Assembly: GCA_015522095.1 (NCBI GenBank)
Contig: WAMX01000021.1
Span: 1 to 17,020, forward strand
Length of the DNA stretch: 17,020 bases
DNA from: Nanobdellati archaeon
Lineage (GTDB): Archaea; SpSt-1190
Direction: 5' to 3'
The notes beneath the pieces were generated by a model that had not been told where the DNA came from, searched no databases, and worked only from the letters and a program-made list of their open reading frames with translations. A program made the position numbers and the translations under genes. Each line of letters begins with the position of its first letter. The first letter of the stretch is position 1. Positions 1-7,059 of this stretch are shown piece by piece.

Positions 1-503
1 ATTGATTCCCTTCCCGTGCCCACGACCCAGACGGGGAGGTGGTGGCTCCGCCCGAAGTCATCGGTGAACGCCATGCAGGGGTGAATGTGGCCCGTTACCC
101 AGGTTTTTCCGAGCTGGTCCGCGCCGGGAAAGGAGTGCCCGTGAGTGATGAGATACCTTCCAAGCTCGAGATGGGGCTGAGCCTCAAGCCCCCCGTCGTG
201 GTTTCCCCTGATGAGTATAAGCTCAATGTGCTCCCTGAGGAGGGAGAGGAATCGCTCCAGTTCCACCGCCTGCCTTCCCCTGTAAGTGGCTATCTCGTGC
301 TTTATGTCCCCGTTCAGGACCAGCGCCTTCGCGCCCGAGCGCCTGGCAAGCTCCAGCAGCCTCTCCGCCATCCCGTCTGCCTGCAGGGGGAGTTTCACTC
401 CCTTTCGCCACAGCTCAAGCTCGAAGCCCACGTGCGTGTCGCTCACAACAAGGTAGCTGCCAATGAGCAGGGCGGGCTCGTCGGGAATGGGGCGGAGCTT
501 CAT
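1..503 (-). CDS. SbcD/Mre11-related metallophosphoesterase (C-terminus cut by window edge)
   Basis: The reading frame opens at the ATG at 503 and is still open at base 1, giving about 167 residues and no stop. It carries the full calcineurin-like phosphoesterase motif set: SDTHVGFE (D22, H24), NGDIKHE (D66, H69), GNHD (101-103), THGH (H121, H123) and GHIHP (H137, H139). These residues hold two metal ions in phosphoesterases. The LVVSDTHVGFE start followed by KGVKLP resembles the archaeal family often named putative phosphoesterase, SbcD/Mre11-related, whose members are far shorter than true Mre11; the substrate is unknown. It is divergent from the gene at 554, and a TATA box centred near 527 places the transcript start on or beside the ATG, so the mRNA is predicted to be leaderless. 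Family assignment is strong and the biological role open. Confidence 0.85.
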   Translation of the reverse strand, partial: MKLRPIPDEPALLIGSYLVVSDTHVGFELELWRKGVKLPLQADGMAERLLELARRSGAKALVLNGDIKHEIATYRGRQAVELERFLSLLREHIELILIRGNHDGGLEAQPHLELGRYLITHGHSFPGADQLGKTWVTGHIHPCMAFTDDFGRSHHLPVWVVGTGRES

Positions 504-522
504 GGACCTGTAAAAAGGGAAG

Positions 523-532
523 ATATATAAAT
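523..532. promoter_or_regulatory. Shared bidirectional TATA box for the 503(-) and 554(+) genes
   Basis: ATATATAAAT reads as a good archaeal TATA box on both strands. Its centre (527.5) lies 24.5 bases from the ATG at 503 and 26.5 bases from the ATG at 554. Archaeal TATA boxes are typically centred about 26 bases before the transcript start, so both genes are predicted to be leaderless and to compete for one TBP site. No second AT-rich box is present in the 50-base gap. Confidence 0.65.
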
Positions 533-553
533 CAGGAATACAACTTGAAAGTT

Positions 554-1138
554 ATGATAAAGGTCCCTTCACACAGGGTGGTTCATACCCGTCTTTATAA
601 CGCGATAGATTCCCTGAGGGAGCGGGCAAGGGTGCTTGCGATGAGTCCTCAGGAGTATGACAGGGAAATGGTCCCGGAGCTTGTGAACATTGCAAAAATG
701 TTTGAGCTTGTCTCTGAAACATATAATGTTTCATACAAGGCGGTTGAGGATATTTTCTCTAAGTACAGCCTCCTGCTCGGAGGACTTCACATACCCGACT
801 CAGAGGAGGTAAGCGCCACCCTCAAGAAGGCGGCCAGCAACCTTGTCAGCGCCGTCACAGAGGTTCTCAACACGGACTACACCTCCCAGGGATACAGCAG
901 GGAGTTCCAGGAATCGCTTTACAGGGATGCAGAAAAGAGCATTGAGGCGTCAGGGTATCTTGCGTTTCTCTCGGACTGTTATACTGCCACCTACATGTCC
1001 ATTGCAGAGCTGTTTGGCCGCCACGGGAGTGCGGTTGAGAAAATCGCGGAGGGTGAGATGTCGCCCGAAGCGGCGGTTTCCTACGCCCCAAAGTTCCTCC
1101 CGGCAGATGATCGCTCCCCTGAGGAGCAGTTTGCGTGA
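554..1138 (+). CDS. Unrecognised helical protein upstream of NOP5
   Basis: I do not recognise this family. The frame also allows a TTG start at 545, but the TATA box at 523-532 places the transcript start near 554, so the ATG there is chosen (194 residues, leaderless). The protein looks largely alpha-helical and soluble. It begins with a basic stretch (KVPSHRVVHTRLYNAI) and ends with an acidic tail (SPEEQFA). It has no signal peptide, no obvious membrane segment, no CxxC pair and no nucleotide-binding loop. It ends 36 bases before the likely NOP5 start and could be transcribed with NOP5 and fibrillarin, which would suggest an RNA-related role; that is inference from position only. Codon use and GC match the neighbours, so there is no sign of recent transfer. 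Confidence 0.8.
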   Translation: MIKVPSHRVVHTRLYNAIDSLRERARVLAMSPQEYDREMVPELVNIAKMFELVSETYNVSYKAVEDIFSKYSLLLGGLHIPDSEEVSATLKKAASNLVSAVTEVLNTDYTSQGYSREFQESLYRDAEKSIEASGYLAFLSDCYTATYMSIAELFGRHGSAVEKIAEGEMSPEAAVSYAPKFLPADDRSPEEQFA

Positions 1139-1146
1139 CCATCAGC

Positions 1147-1155
1147 CTTTAAAAT
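1147..1155 (+). promoter_or_regulatory. TATA box for NOP5
   Basis: CTTTAAAAT overlaps the apparent ATG at 1154. Its centre (about 1151) lies 24 bases before an in-frame GTG at 1175, the same spacing seen at the other leaderless genes here. No Shine-Dalgarno sequence precedes the ATG at 1154, which argues that the ATG belongs to the promoter rather than to the gene. Confidence 0.55.
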
Positions 1156-1174
1156 GGCGGGTTTAGTGAAAAAT

Positions 1175-2116
1175 GTGGTAAGACTTGCCAAAACGCCGCT
1201 GGGCTTCTTTGCGGTTGCAATGGGCAACCAGCTCGTGGAGATAAGGGAGCTGCCGGAGGACCCGAGGAAGGCGGCAGAGGAGCTCGCGGGTAACGCTTTT
1301 GAGAAATGGGCATCATCCCTGAGGGAAAGGGGATATGACATCGAGGAAGGATGGGTCGATCCCCTCAGGATAGCGGGGCTTCTCGGCATGAAAAGGGATG
1401 ACTACATCCGGCGCGCGAGGGAAGTCGCCATAGAGCTCGCCAGGCTCAAGCTCAAGGAGGCGATTGGAAAGGACTACCTCGTGATACAGGTCATATCCGC
1501 GCTTGATGACCTTAACAAGAGCATAAACATAATGATGAACCGCATCCGTGAGTGGTACGGACTGCACTATCCAGAGCTCAAGGAGGAGGAACACGAGAAG
1601 TATCTCAAGCTCATAATCAAGGGGGAAAGGAAGGAAAGCATGGGGCTCGAGCTCTCTGAAAAAGACCTCGGCGCCCTCAAGGAGATTGCCAGAATGGGCC
1701 TCGAGATGTACAAGGAGAGGGAAAGGCTTGAGTCCTACCTGAAGGAGCTCATGAATGAAGTGGCGCCCAATGTCAGCGAGCTTGCCGGCGAGAATCTCGG
1801 CGCCCGGCTCATAGAGCGCGCGGGGGGGCTGAAGCAGCTGGCCTTCATGCCCGGGAGCACCATACAGGTCCTCGGAGCGGAGCGTGCCCTGTTCAAGCAC
1901 CTTCAGAAGGGCTCCCCGCCGCCAAAGCACGGCGTGATATTCCAGCACCCCATGGTGAACAAGGCGCCCGCTGCGAAGCGCGGGAAGCTGGCGCGCGCGC
2001 TGGCGGCAAAGCTCGCAATGGCCGCACGCGTCGATCTGTACTCTGGAAAACTGAAGCCGGAGTTCGTCGAGGACTGGAAGAAGCGCGCAAAGGAGATAAT
2101 GGAGGCGAAAGCATGA
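1175..2116 (+). CDS. nop5: NOP5 (Nop56/58 homologue), C/D box sRNP core protein
   Basis: NOP5 bridges L7Ae-bound C/D box guide RNA and fibrillarin in the archaeal 2'-O-methylation complex. The Nop domain is plain in the C-terminal third: GARLIERAGGLKQLA, then FMPGSTIQVLGAE, ALFKHL and PPKHGVIFQHP. An N-terminal fibrillarin-binding region (TPLGFFAV) and a charged helical middle expected to form the coiled-coil precede it. With the GTG start at 1175 it is 313 residues; with the ATG at 1154 it is 320. Both are short beside many homologues of roughly 370-400. I prefer 1175 because the TATA box sits 24 bases upstream and the protein then begins VVRLAKTPLG, close to the family's usual N-terminus. 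It overlaps fibrillarin by four bases (ATGA), the usual archaeal pairing. The function is secure; the start is less so. Confidence 0.95.
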   Translation: MVRLAKTPLGFFAVAMGNQLVEIRELPEDPRKAAEELAGNAFEKWASSLRERGYDIEEGWVDPLRIAGLLGMKRDDYIRRAREVAIELARLKLKEAIGKDYLVIQVISALDDLNKSINIMMNRIREWYGLHYPELKEEEHEKYLKLIIKGERKESMGLELSEKDLGALKEIARMGLEMYKERERLESYLKELMNEVAPNVSELAGENLGARLIERAGGLKQLAFMPGSTIQVLGAERALFKHLQKGSPPPKHGVIFQHPMVNKAPAAKRGKLARALAAKLAMAARVDLYSGKLKPEFVEDWKKRAKEIMEAKA

Positions 2117-2742
2117 TACTCAGAATGGGGAGGAACATAGCCACGGAAAATCTCGTCCCGGGCAGGGCGGTCTATGGAGAGCGGCTTGTCCGCAAGAAGG
2201 GCCGCGAATACAGGGTCTGGGACCCCAAGCGAAGCAAGGTGGCGGCCGCCCTAATGAAGGGCATGAAGCTCGACTTCGGGGAGGACTGGCTGGTGCTCTA
2301 CCTTGGCGTGGCAAGCGGCACCACCGCGTCCCACCTGAGCGACATAATCCGCAGGGGCGCAATATTCGGCGTCGATCCGGCCCCGCGGGTCTTCCGCGAG
2401 TTTGTGCTGCTCTCCGGGGAGAGGAAGAACCTGGTCCCTGTCTACGGCGACGCAAACCACCCCGAAGGGTACGCGGGCATAGTGCCCCGGGTTGATTTCA
2501 TCGTGCAGGATGTCGCGCAGCCCAACCAGGCCCAGATACTCAACAAGAATGTCAGCGCATTCCTGAAGAAGGGCGGGCTCGCCTTCGTGGCCGTGAAGGC
2601 GCGCAGCATCGATGTAACTGCAAACCCGCGGAAGGTGTTTGAGCAGTTCAAGAAGGAGCTTGAGGGCGTGGAAATTGTGCAGGAGAAGCGCCTTGAGCCC
2701 TTCGAGAAGGACCACCTCGCGCTGCTTCTGAGGAAAAAATAA
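2113..2742 (+). CDS. flpA: Fibrillarin-like rRNA/tRNA 2'-O-methyltransferase
   Basis: This is the SAM-dependent methyltransferase of the C/D box sRNP, which methylates ribose 2'-OH at guide-selected sites in rRNA and tRNA. Visible motifs are WDPKRSK (36-42), the SAM-binding YLGVASGTTASHLSD (63-77), the acidic GVDPAPR (86-92, where many homologues have VEFSPR), YGDANHP (111-117), VDFIVQDVAQPNQ (127-139), AVKARSIDVT (160-169) and a C-terminal LEPFEKDH. At 209 residues it is slightly short but complete. The start ATG overlaps the NOP5 stop, and GGAGG lies about eight bases upstream, so translation is SD-driven and coupled to NOP5. A second in-frame ATG at 2125 (MGRN) is possible. The stop at 2742 directly abuts the convergent phosphoesterase stop at 2743. 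Confidence 0.97.
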   Translation: MILRMGRNIATENLVPGRAVYGERLVRKKGREYRVWDPKRSKVAAALMKGMKLDFGEDWLVLYLGVASGTTASHLSDIIRRGAIFGVDPAPRVFREFVLLSGERKNLVPVYGDANHPEGYAGIVPRVDFIVQDVAQPNQAQILNKNVSAFLKKGGLAFVAVKARSIDVTANPRKVFEQFKKELEGVEIVQEKRLEPFEKDHLALLLRKK

Positions 2743-3606
2743 TCAGCAGGTTGCCCTGCACACGGGCGTGTAGGATGCCTGCACGCTTGTGCGGGCGCGG
2801 GGCTTTTCAAGATAGACATCCACCCTGTCGGGAAGGATGTCAAGGTATGCCACGCCCGTCTCGTCATACCTGCCCACCATAAGCGCTGGAATCTCCCCCC
2901 TGCGCAGCATGTGGTAGTGCAGGTGCCCGAACACCGCCATGCGCGGGCGGTAGGAATTCTCATCTGCATACTTCAGGAACTCCCTGTAAAGCATCTCTCC
3001 CCCCTTTTCCTTGAAATTCCTTCCCACGGTGCCTATTGCGTTGTGGACGAGCGCGTGGTCCAGGAAGCCGGCGGCATAGCGAACAAGCCGCTTTGGCAGC
3101 CCCCTGATGCCCGGCTTGAGCTCGCCCCGCATGAGCCTCTGCACGGGATGCTCATACCCCTCGTAGGGAAGGCCCTCAAAGAAAGCATCACCGTGGCTGA
3201 AATACACGCCGTCAATCTCGAGCTCATCAACATAATCAATTCCCAGCTCCGCAAGCTTCTCCCTGTCCTCGTGGTTTCCCGCCACATACACGACCTTTTC
3301 GTGCTTTGCGAGCCCGGCTATCCCCTCAAGGAGGCGCACATAGCCGTCAGTCCACGCCATTTCGTCCTCGCCGCGCCTGCGCTGGTAGAGTGAGTTCAGC
3401 CCGTGGTTCTTGCTGAAATCGAGGATGTCGCCCAGCAGCACAATGCGGTCCACTTCCTCATCCTCAATCAGGTCCTCAAGCTTCGCATAGAACTCCTTCA
3501 CGCCGTCAAGGCTGTCTGCCGAGTTGTGCCTGAGAACCTTGAGGAGGGACCAGTCCGCACTTCCGGCAGTCCAGTGGAGGTCTGCCACGACAGCAACGCG
3601 CGTCAC
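2743..3606 (-). CDS. Calcineurin-like metallophosphoesterase
   Basis: A 287-residue phosphoesterase with all five core motifs: ADLHW (D9, H11), LLGDILDF (D60), AGNHED (N111, H112), FSHGD (H138) and GHLHYH (H228, H230). The spacing resembles UDP-2,3-diacylglucosamine hydrolase-like and other calcineurin-fold enzymes, but archaea lack lipid A and the substrate cannot be read from sequence. The insert between motifs 4 and 5 is basic and hydrophobic (RGLPKRLVRYAAGF), possibly a membrane-facing or substrate cap. The tail carries two cysteines (PVCRATC). The start is GTG at 3606; the ATATATA box centred at 3632 lies 26 bases upstream and no Shine-Dalgarno sequence is visible, so it is predicted leaderless. 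It follows ValRS on the same strand but appears to have its own promoter. Confidence 0.88.
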   Translation of the reverse strand: MTRVAVVADLHWTAGSADWSLLKVLRHNSADSLDGVKEFYAKLEDLIEDEEVDRIVLLGDILDFSKNHGLNSLYQRRRGEDEMAWTDGYVRLLEGIAGLAKHEKVVYVAGNHEDREKLAELGIDYVDELEIDGVYFSHGDAFFEGLPYEGYEHPVQRLMRGELKPGIRGLPKRLVRYAAGFLDHALVHNAIGTVGRNFKEKGGEMLYREFLKYADENSYRPRMAVFGHLHYHMLRRGEIPALMVGRYDETGVAYLDILPDRVDVYLEKPRARTSVQASYTPVCRATC

Positions 3607-3627
3607 AGGAGGGGAATATCGACAGCA

Positions 3628-3636
3628 GATATATAC
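3628..3636 (-). promoter_or_regulatory. TATA box for the 3606 phosphoesterase
   Basis: GATATATAC lies just downstream of the ValRS stop (3638-3640). Its centre at 3632 is 26 bases before the GTG at 3606. This gives the phosphoesterase independent leaderless transcription although it lies 31 bases behind ValRS. Confidence 0.6.
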
Positions 3637-3637
3637 C

Positions 3638-5932
3638 TTACTCGCTGTTTGTCGAAAGGTTGTGCATCCTCACAAGGTCATCCCTGTAATCGCCGAGTTC
3701 CGCGGGAACGGCCATCTCTATGGGGTCCCTGAGGCTCTTCCCCTGGCCCTTCTTGGCGGCCCACACGCGCTCGTTGAATTCGACGATTGCCCGGGTGGGG
3801 TGCTCCTCCTCCAGAACGGGCTCCGGCATGCCCTGCACGTGAACGCTGCTCCCGTAGAGGGCGCGGTAGAGGTAGTCCGTGATGAAGGGCGTTATGGGCG
3901 CGAGCAGGCGCAGGATGGCATCGAGCACCTCGTGCAGCGTGTAAAGCGCCCCGGTGTCGCCCTCGTAGGCGCGGTGCTTGACCATCTCTATGTAGTGCGA
4001 GGCAAAGAGATCCCACACGAAGTTCCTCACGGAATTCGCGGGCACGAAGAAATCCATCTGCTCGTATCCCTCGCGCGCCGCCTTCACGACCCTTGACAGC
4101 TCGCTCAGTATCCAGCGGTCCGCCGGCTTGAGCTCGCCCTTCTCCGCGCGCTCGAAGCGGCTTATGAACCTGGCAACATTGTAGAGCTTCTGGAGGAACT
4201 TGGAAGCGCCCTGTATGCGCTCCTCAGCTATGCGTATGTCCGAGCCAACCTTGACCTCGGCGGCGCCCTGAAACCGGAGCGCATCGGCACCGTACTTCTC
4301 CACGAGCGGCTCGGGGTAGAGCACGTTGCCTATGGACTTGCTCATCTTCTTGCCCTCCGCATCCACGACGTGCCCGCTTATCCAGACGTGCTCGAACGCG
4401 CACTTCCCCGTAAGCTGGTAAACGCGGAGCAGCGTGTAGAAGAGCCAGGTGCGGACTATCTCCTTGCCCTGCGGGCGCAGGAATACCGGAAAGCTCTCCC
4501 TGAAGAGTGCGTCATCGCGCATGTATCCCGAAACCCAGAGGGCGGAAATGCTTGAGTCCATCCACGTGTCGAGCACCCTCTTATCACCCGGGCTGGGCTT
4601 GCCGCACTTCGGGCAGGGAAGCTCAACCTCCCACGCCTCGTAGTACCTGCCCGGCTCGGGCACCCACGCCCCGTGCTCAGGGCAGTAGAATATGGGCACA
4701 GGAGTGCCGTAGAACCTGCGGCGCGAGATGGGCCAGTCCTGATTTACCGCCCCAATCCAGTCAAGCAGGAGCTGCTTCTTCTCCGGAGGGTGGAACTTAA
4801 TCCTGTCGGCCATCTTCCTGATTTCCCCCACAAAGTCCTGCTGCTTCAGGTAGAGCTCAGGTATGGAGATAATCTCAATCTCGTCCTTGCTGCGCCAGCA
4901 AATGGGCACATTGTGCTCGAGCTCCTCACTCTTCAGGAGGAATCCCTCCTTCCTGAGATCGGCAACAATCGCCTCGCGAGCCTCCCTTGCTGTCATGCCC
5001 CTGTATTTGCCCGCGTTCTCATTCATCTTCCCGTCCCTGTCAAGCACAATGGTTTCCTCGAGCTTCAGCTCCCTGAAAAGGCGGACATCCTCCTGGTCAC
5101 CGTAGGAGCATATCATCATGGCACCCGTGCCGAACTCCGGGTTCGCTTCCTCGCGCGCGATGACGGGCACCTCGCGCCCGTAAAGGGGCACGATGGCGGT
5201 CTTTCCCGCAAGCTTTGAGAACCTGCCCTCAGTCGGATGGACAATCACGGCGCGGCACGCTCCCAGCATCTCCGGGCGGGTGGTGGCAATCTCGATGTGT
5301 CCCCCTCCCTTGAGGGGAAACTTTATGTAGTGCAGCCCCGAGCGCTCCCTGCGGTATTCAACCTCCGCATCCGCAAGGGTGGTCTTGCAGCCCGGGCACC
5401 AGTTGTTGGGCTTGTTCGCCTCGTATATCAGCCCCTTCTTCCAGAGCTCGATGAAGGTCGCCTGCGTGAGCGCCCTGTATTCCGGGGAGTCCGTGCGATA
5501 CAGCTCGTCCCAGTCCACAGATAGCCCCATCAGGCTCATTATGTTGACAATATTGTGCTCGTACTCGTCAAGCTTTTTCTTGCAGAGCTCAAGGAACTTC
5601 CTGCGGGGCGTTTCGTGGGCCCTTATCCCGAAGTCCTTTTCCGTGCGGCTCTCAATGGGAAGCCCGTTGCGGTCAATCCCCACGGGAAGCCACACCCTGC
5701 CGTGCGCCATGCGGAAATAGCGAGCAATCATATCAATCTGCGAGAAGTGGATGGCTCCGCCCATGTGCCAGCGCCCGCTCGGATATGGAGGCGGATTGTC
5801 GATGACGAGCATTCGCTTCCCCGGGACGACGACGGGCCGGGCAAACTGCTTCTCCTTTTTCCAGAGCTCATAGAGCTCCTTCTCGTGGCCTTTGTCCCAT
5901 CTTTTCTCAGGCAGCTTTTCCTGACCCGTCAT
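3638..5932 (-). CDS. valS: Valyl-tRNA synthetase
   Basis: Class I aminoacyl-tRNA synthetase that charges tRNA-Val. The N-terminal NPPPYPSGRWHMGG (46-59) is the HIGH region, here HMGG. ATTRPEML (216-223) and GTGAMMICSYGDQED (268-282) are typical of the ValRS editing domain that hydrolyses Thr-tRNA. NQDWPISRRRFYGTP and DTWMDSS are catalytic-domain hallmarks of the Val/Ile group, followed by KMSKS at 529-533. Zinc-type cysteines occur at 179/182 and 417/440/443. At 764 residues it is shorter than many archaeal ValRS (around 860-890), and the sequence stops soon after the anticodon-binding domain. GIDRNGLPIE replaces the commoner GWDCHGLPTE. The ATG at 5932 lies 24.5 bases from a shared TATA box, so it is predicted leaderless. 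IleRS and LeuRS were considered; the GTGxMMICSYGD signature favours ValRS. Confidence 0.93.
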   Translation of the reverse strand: MTGQEKLPEKRWDKGHEKELYELWKKEKQFARPVVVPGKRMLVIDNPPPYPSGRWHMGGAIHFSQIDMIARYFRMAHGRVWLPVGIDRNGLPIESRTEKDFGIRAHETPRRKFLELCKKKLDEYEHNIVNIMSLMGLSVDWDELYRTDSPEYRALTQATFIELWKKGLIYEANKPNNWCPGCKTTLADAEVEYRRERSGLHYIKFPLKGGGHIEIATTRPEMLGACRAVIVHPTEGRFSKLAGKTAIVPLYGREVPVIAREEANPEFGTGAMMICSYGDQEDVRLFRELKLEETIVLDRDGKMNENAGKYRGMTAREAREAIVADLRKEGFLLKSEELEHNVPICWRSKDEIEIISIPELYLKQQDFVGEIRKMADRIKFHPPEKKQLLLDWIGAVNQDWPISRRRFYGTPVPIFYCPEHGAWVPEPGRYYEAWEVELPCPKCGKPSPGDKRVLDTWMDSSISALWVSGYMRDDALFRESFPVFLRPQGKEIVRTWLFYTLLRVYQLTGKCAFEHVWISGHVVDAEGKKMSKSIGNVLYPEPLVEKYGADALRFQGAAEVKVGSDIRIAEERIQGASKFLQKLYNVARFISRFERAEKGELKPADRWILSELSRVVKAAREGYEQMDFFVPANSVRNFVWDLFASHYIEMVKHRAYEGDTGALYTLHEVLDAILRLLAPITPFITDYLYRALYGSSVHVQGMPEPVLEEEHPTRAIVEFNERVWAAKKGQGKSLRDPIEMAVPAELGDYRDDLVRMHNLSTNSE

Positions 5933-5952
5933 AATATGCTAAGGGCATTTTC

Positions 5953-5960
5953 TTTATAAA
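5953..5960. promoter_or_regulatory. Shared bidirectional TATA box for valS(-) and aRF1(+)
   Basis: TTTATAAA is a perfect palindrome centred at 5956.5. It is exactly 24.5 bases from the valS ATG at 5932 and exactly 24.5 bases from an in-frame aRF1 GTG at 5981. No other AT-rich box is present, so one TBP site probably serves two essential translation genes. Confidence 0.65.
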
Positions 5961-5980
5961 AATCAGTGAGGAGTCCTTGT

Positions 5981-7036
5981 GTGGACAGGCACATGCTCGA
6001 ATTCAAGAAGGTGCTCGACAGCCTCAAGTCGAAGCGCGGGAGGCACACGGAGCTTGTCACCGTGATGATTCCGCCCGGCTATGAGCTGAGCAAGATAATG
6101 AACCAGCTTGCGCAGGAGAAGGGCACCGCCTCGAACATCAAAAGCAAAAAAACCCGGCTCAATGTAATGGATGCGCTGGAAAAGATAATGCAGCGCCTGG
6201 CGCTCTTCAAGAGCACGCCAGAGACGGGGCTGGCGCTGTTTTGCGGCAATGTGGGAAATGAGAATGATGAGTGGGTGCTTGAGAGCATAATACCACCGGA
6301 ACCTCTCAACACGCGCGTATACAGGTGCGCGCAGACCTTCTTCCTCGAGCCGCTCGAGGAGATGCTCGTGCCCAAGGACGTTTACGGACTGGTGGTAATT
6401 GACAGGGGAGGCGCGTCCATAGGGCTGCTGAAGGGCAAGAACATACAGGTGCTGAAGACTGCCAAGTCCCTCATACCCGGAAAGTTCCGGGCGGGCGGTC
6501 AGTCCGCCCAGAGGTTCGAGCGCGTCCGCGAGGGAATGGCAAAGGACTACTACAAGGGCATCGCGGAGTATGTCAACAAGCACCTGAAGGACGTGAAGGG
6601 GATAATAGTGGGCGGCCCGGGCCCGACCAAGGAGGAGTTCCTCCACTACCTGAGCAGTGACGTTCGAAAAAAGGTCCTGGCAGTCAAGGATGTGGGATAC
6701 ACGGACGAGTACGGGCTCCGGGAGCTTGTGGAAAAAAGCGAGGACGTGCTGGCAGAGGCGGAGATAATGAGGGAGAAGAAGGCCGTTCAGGAGTTCTTCC
6801 GCCGCATTGCGAAGGGCGAACCCGTGGAGTACGGGAAGGTTCCCGTGATGCGGGCGCTTGAGAACGGGGCGGTGGAGAAGCTGCTTCTAAGCGAGGATAT
6901 GCTGTCGGAGGCGGAGGAGCTGATGGCGATGGCGGATGCCAACAACGCGGAAGTGGAGTTCATAGGGACGGAAACAAACGAGGGGCAGGAGTTCCGCGCA
7001 ATGGGCGGCATTGGCGCACTGCTGAGATACGCTTAA
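5981..7036 (+). CDS. prf1: Peptide chain release factor aRF1
   Basis: Archaeal release factor that reads all three stop codons in the A site and triggers peptide release. Numbering from the GTG at 5981: NIKS (52-55) and YRCAQTF (YxCxxxF, 114-120) form the stop-codon reading head, and GGQ (172-174) within FRAGGQSAQRFER is the catalytic tip. The YxCxxxF motif separates it from Pelota. The C-terminus FIGTETNEGQEFRAMGGIGALLRYA is the classic domain 3 end. It is only 351 residues, against about 400-420 usual; the mini-domain normally inserted in domain 3, often with zinc cysteines in archaea, is absent between LLLSEDML and SEAEELM. The frame stays open upstream to a GTG at 5966, and an ATG lies at 5993 (MLEFKKVLDSL). 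I choose 5981 on the TATA distance. It is predicted leaderless. Confidence 0.95.
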   Translation: MDRHMLEFKKVLDSLKSKRGRHTELVTVMIPPGYELSKIMNQLAQEKGTASNIKSKKTRLNVMDALEKIMQRLALFKSTPETGLALFCGNVGNENDEWVLESIIPPEPLNTRVYRCAQTFFLEPLEEMLVPKDVYGLVVIDRGGASIGLLKGKNIQVLKTAKSLIPGKFRAGGQSAQRFERVREGMAKDYYKGIAEYVNKHLKDVKGIIVGGPGPTKEEFLHYLSSDVRKKVLAVKDVGYTDEYGLRELVEKSEDVLAEAEIMREKKAVQEFFRRIAKGEPVEYGKVPVMRALENGAVEKLLLSEDMLSEAEELMAMADANNAEVEFIGTETNEGQEFRAMGGIGALLRYA

Positions 7037-7040
7037 AAAT
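7032..7040 (+). promoter_or_regulatory. TATA box for the 7060 gene
   Basis: CTTAAAAAT overlaps the aRF1 stop codon (7034-7036). Its centre (7036) is 24 bases before the GTG at 7060. The spacing matches the other leaderless promoters in the window. Confidence 0.5.
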
Positions 7041-7059
7041 CCCGTGATGTTTCTGAAGA

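Noticed and set aside
142..237. C/D box sRNA-like elements (GTGATGAG, CTGA, CTGATGAG, CTGA)
   Set aside because: The spacings (about 27, 28 and 18 bases) do not fit archaeal C/D sRNAs with about 12-base guides, and the elements lie within conserved phosphoesterase coding sequence.
39..530. 163-residue plus-strand frame at the left edge
   Set aside because: The minus strand encodes a phosphoesterase with all metal motifs across the same bases, so this frame is a shadow.
1313..1948. 211-residue minus-strand frame opposite NOP5
   Set aside because: It is entirely antisense to the conserved Nop coding region, with no family resemblance.
3524..4096. 190-residue plus-strand frame opposite the ValRS C-terminus
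   Set aside because: It is antisense to the ValRS anticodon-binding region and has no motif; it is a composition-driven shadow.
5963..6646. 227-residue minus-strand frame opposite aRF1
   Set aside because: The aRF1 NIKS, YxCxxxF and GGQ motifs are encoded on the plus strand here. The opposite frame has no motif and no promoter of its own.
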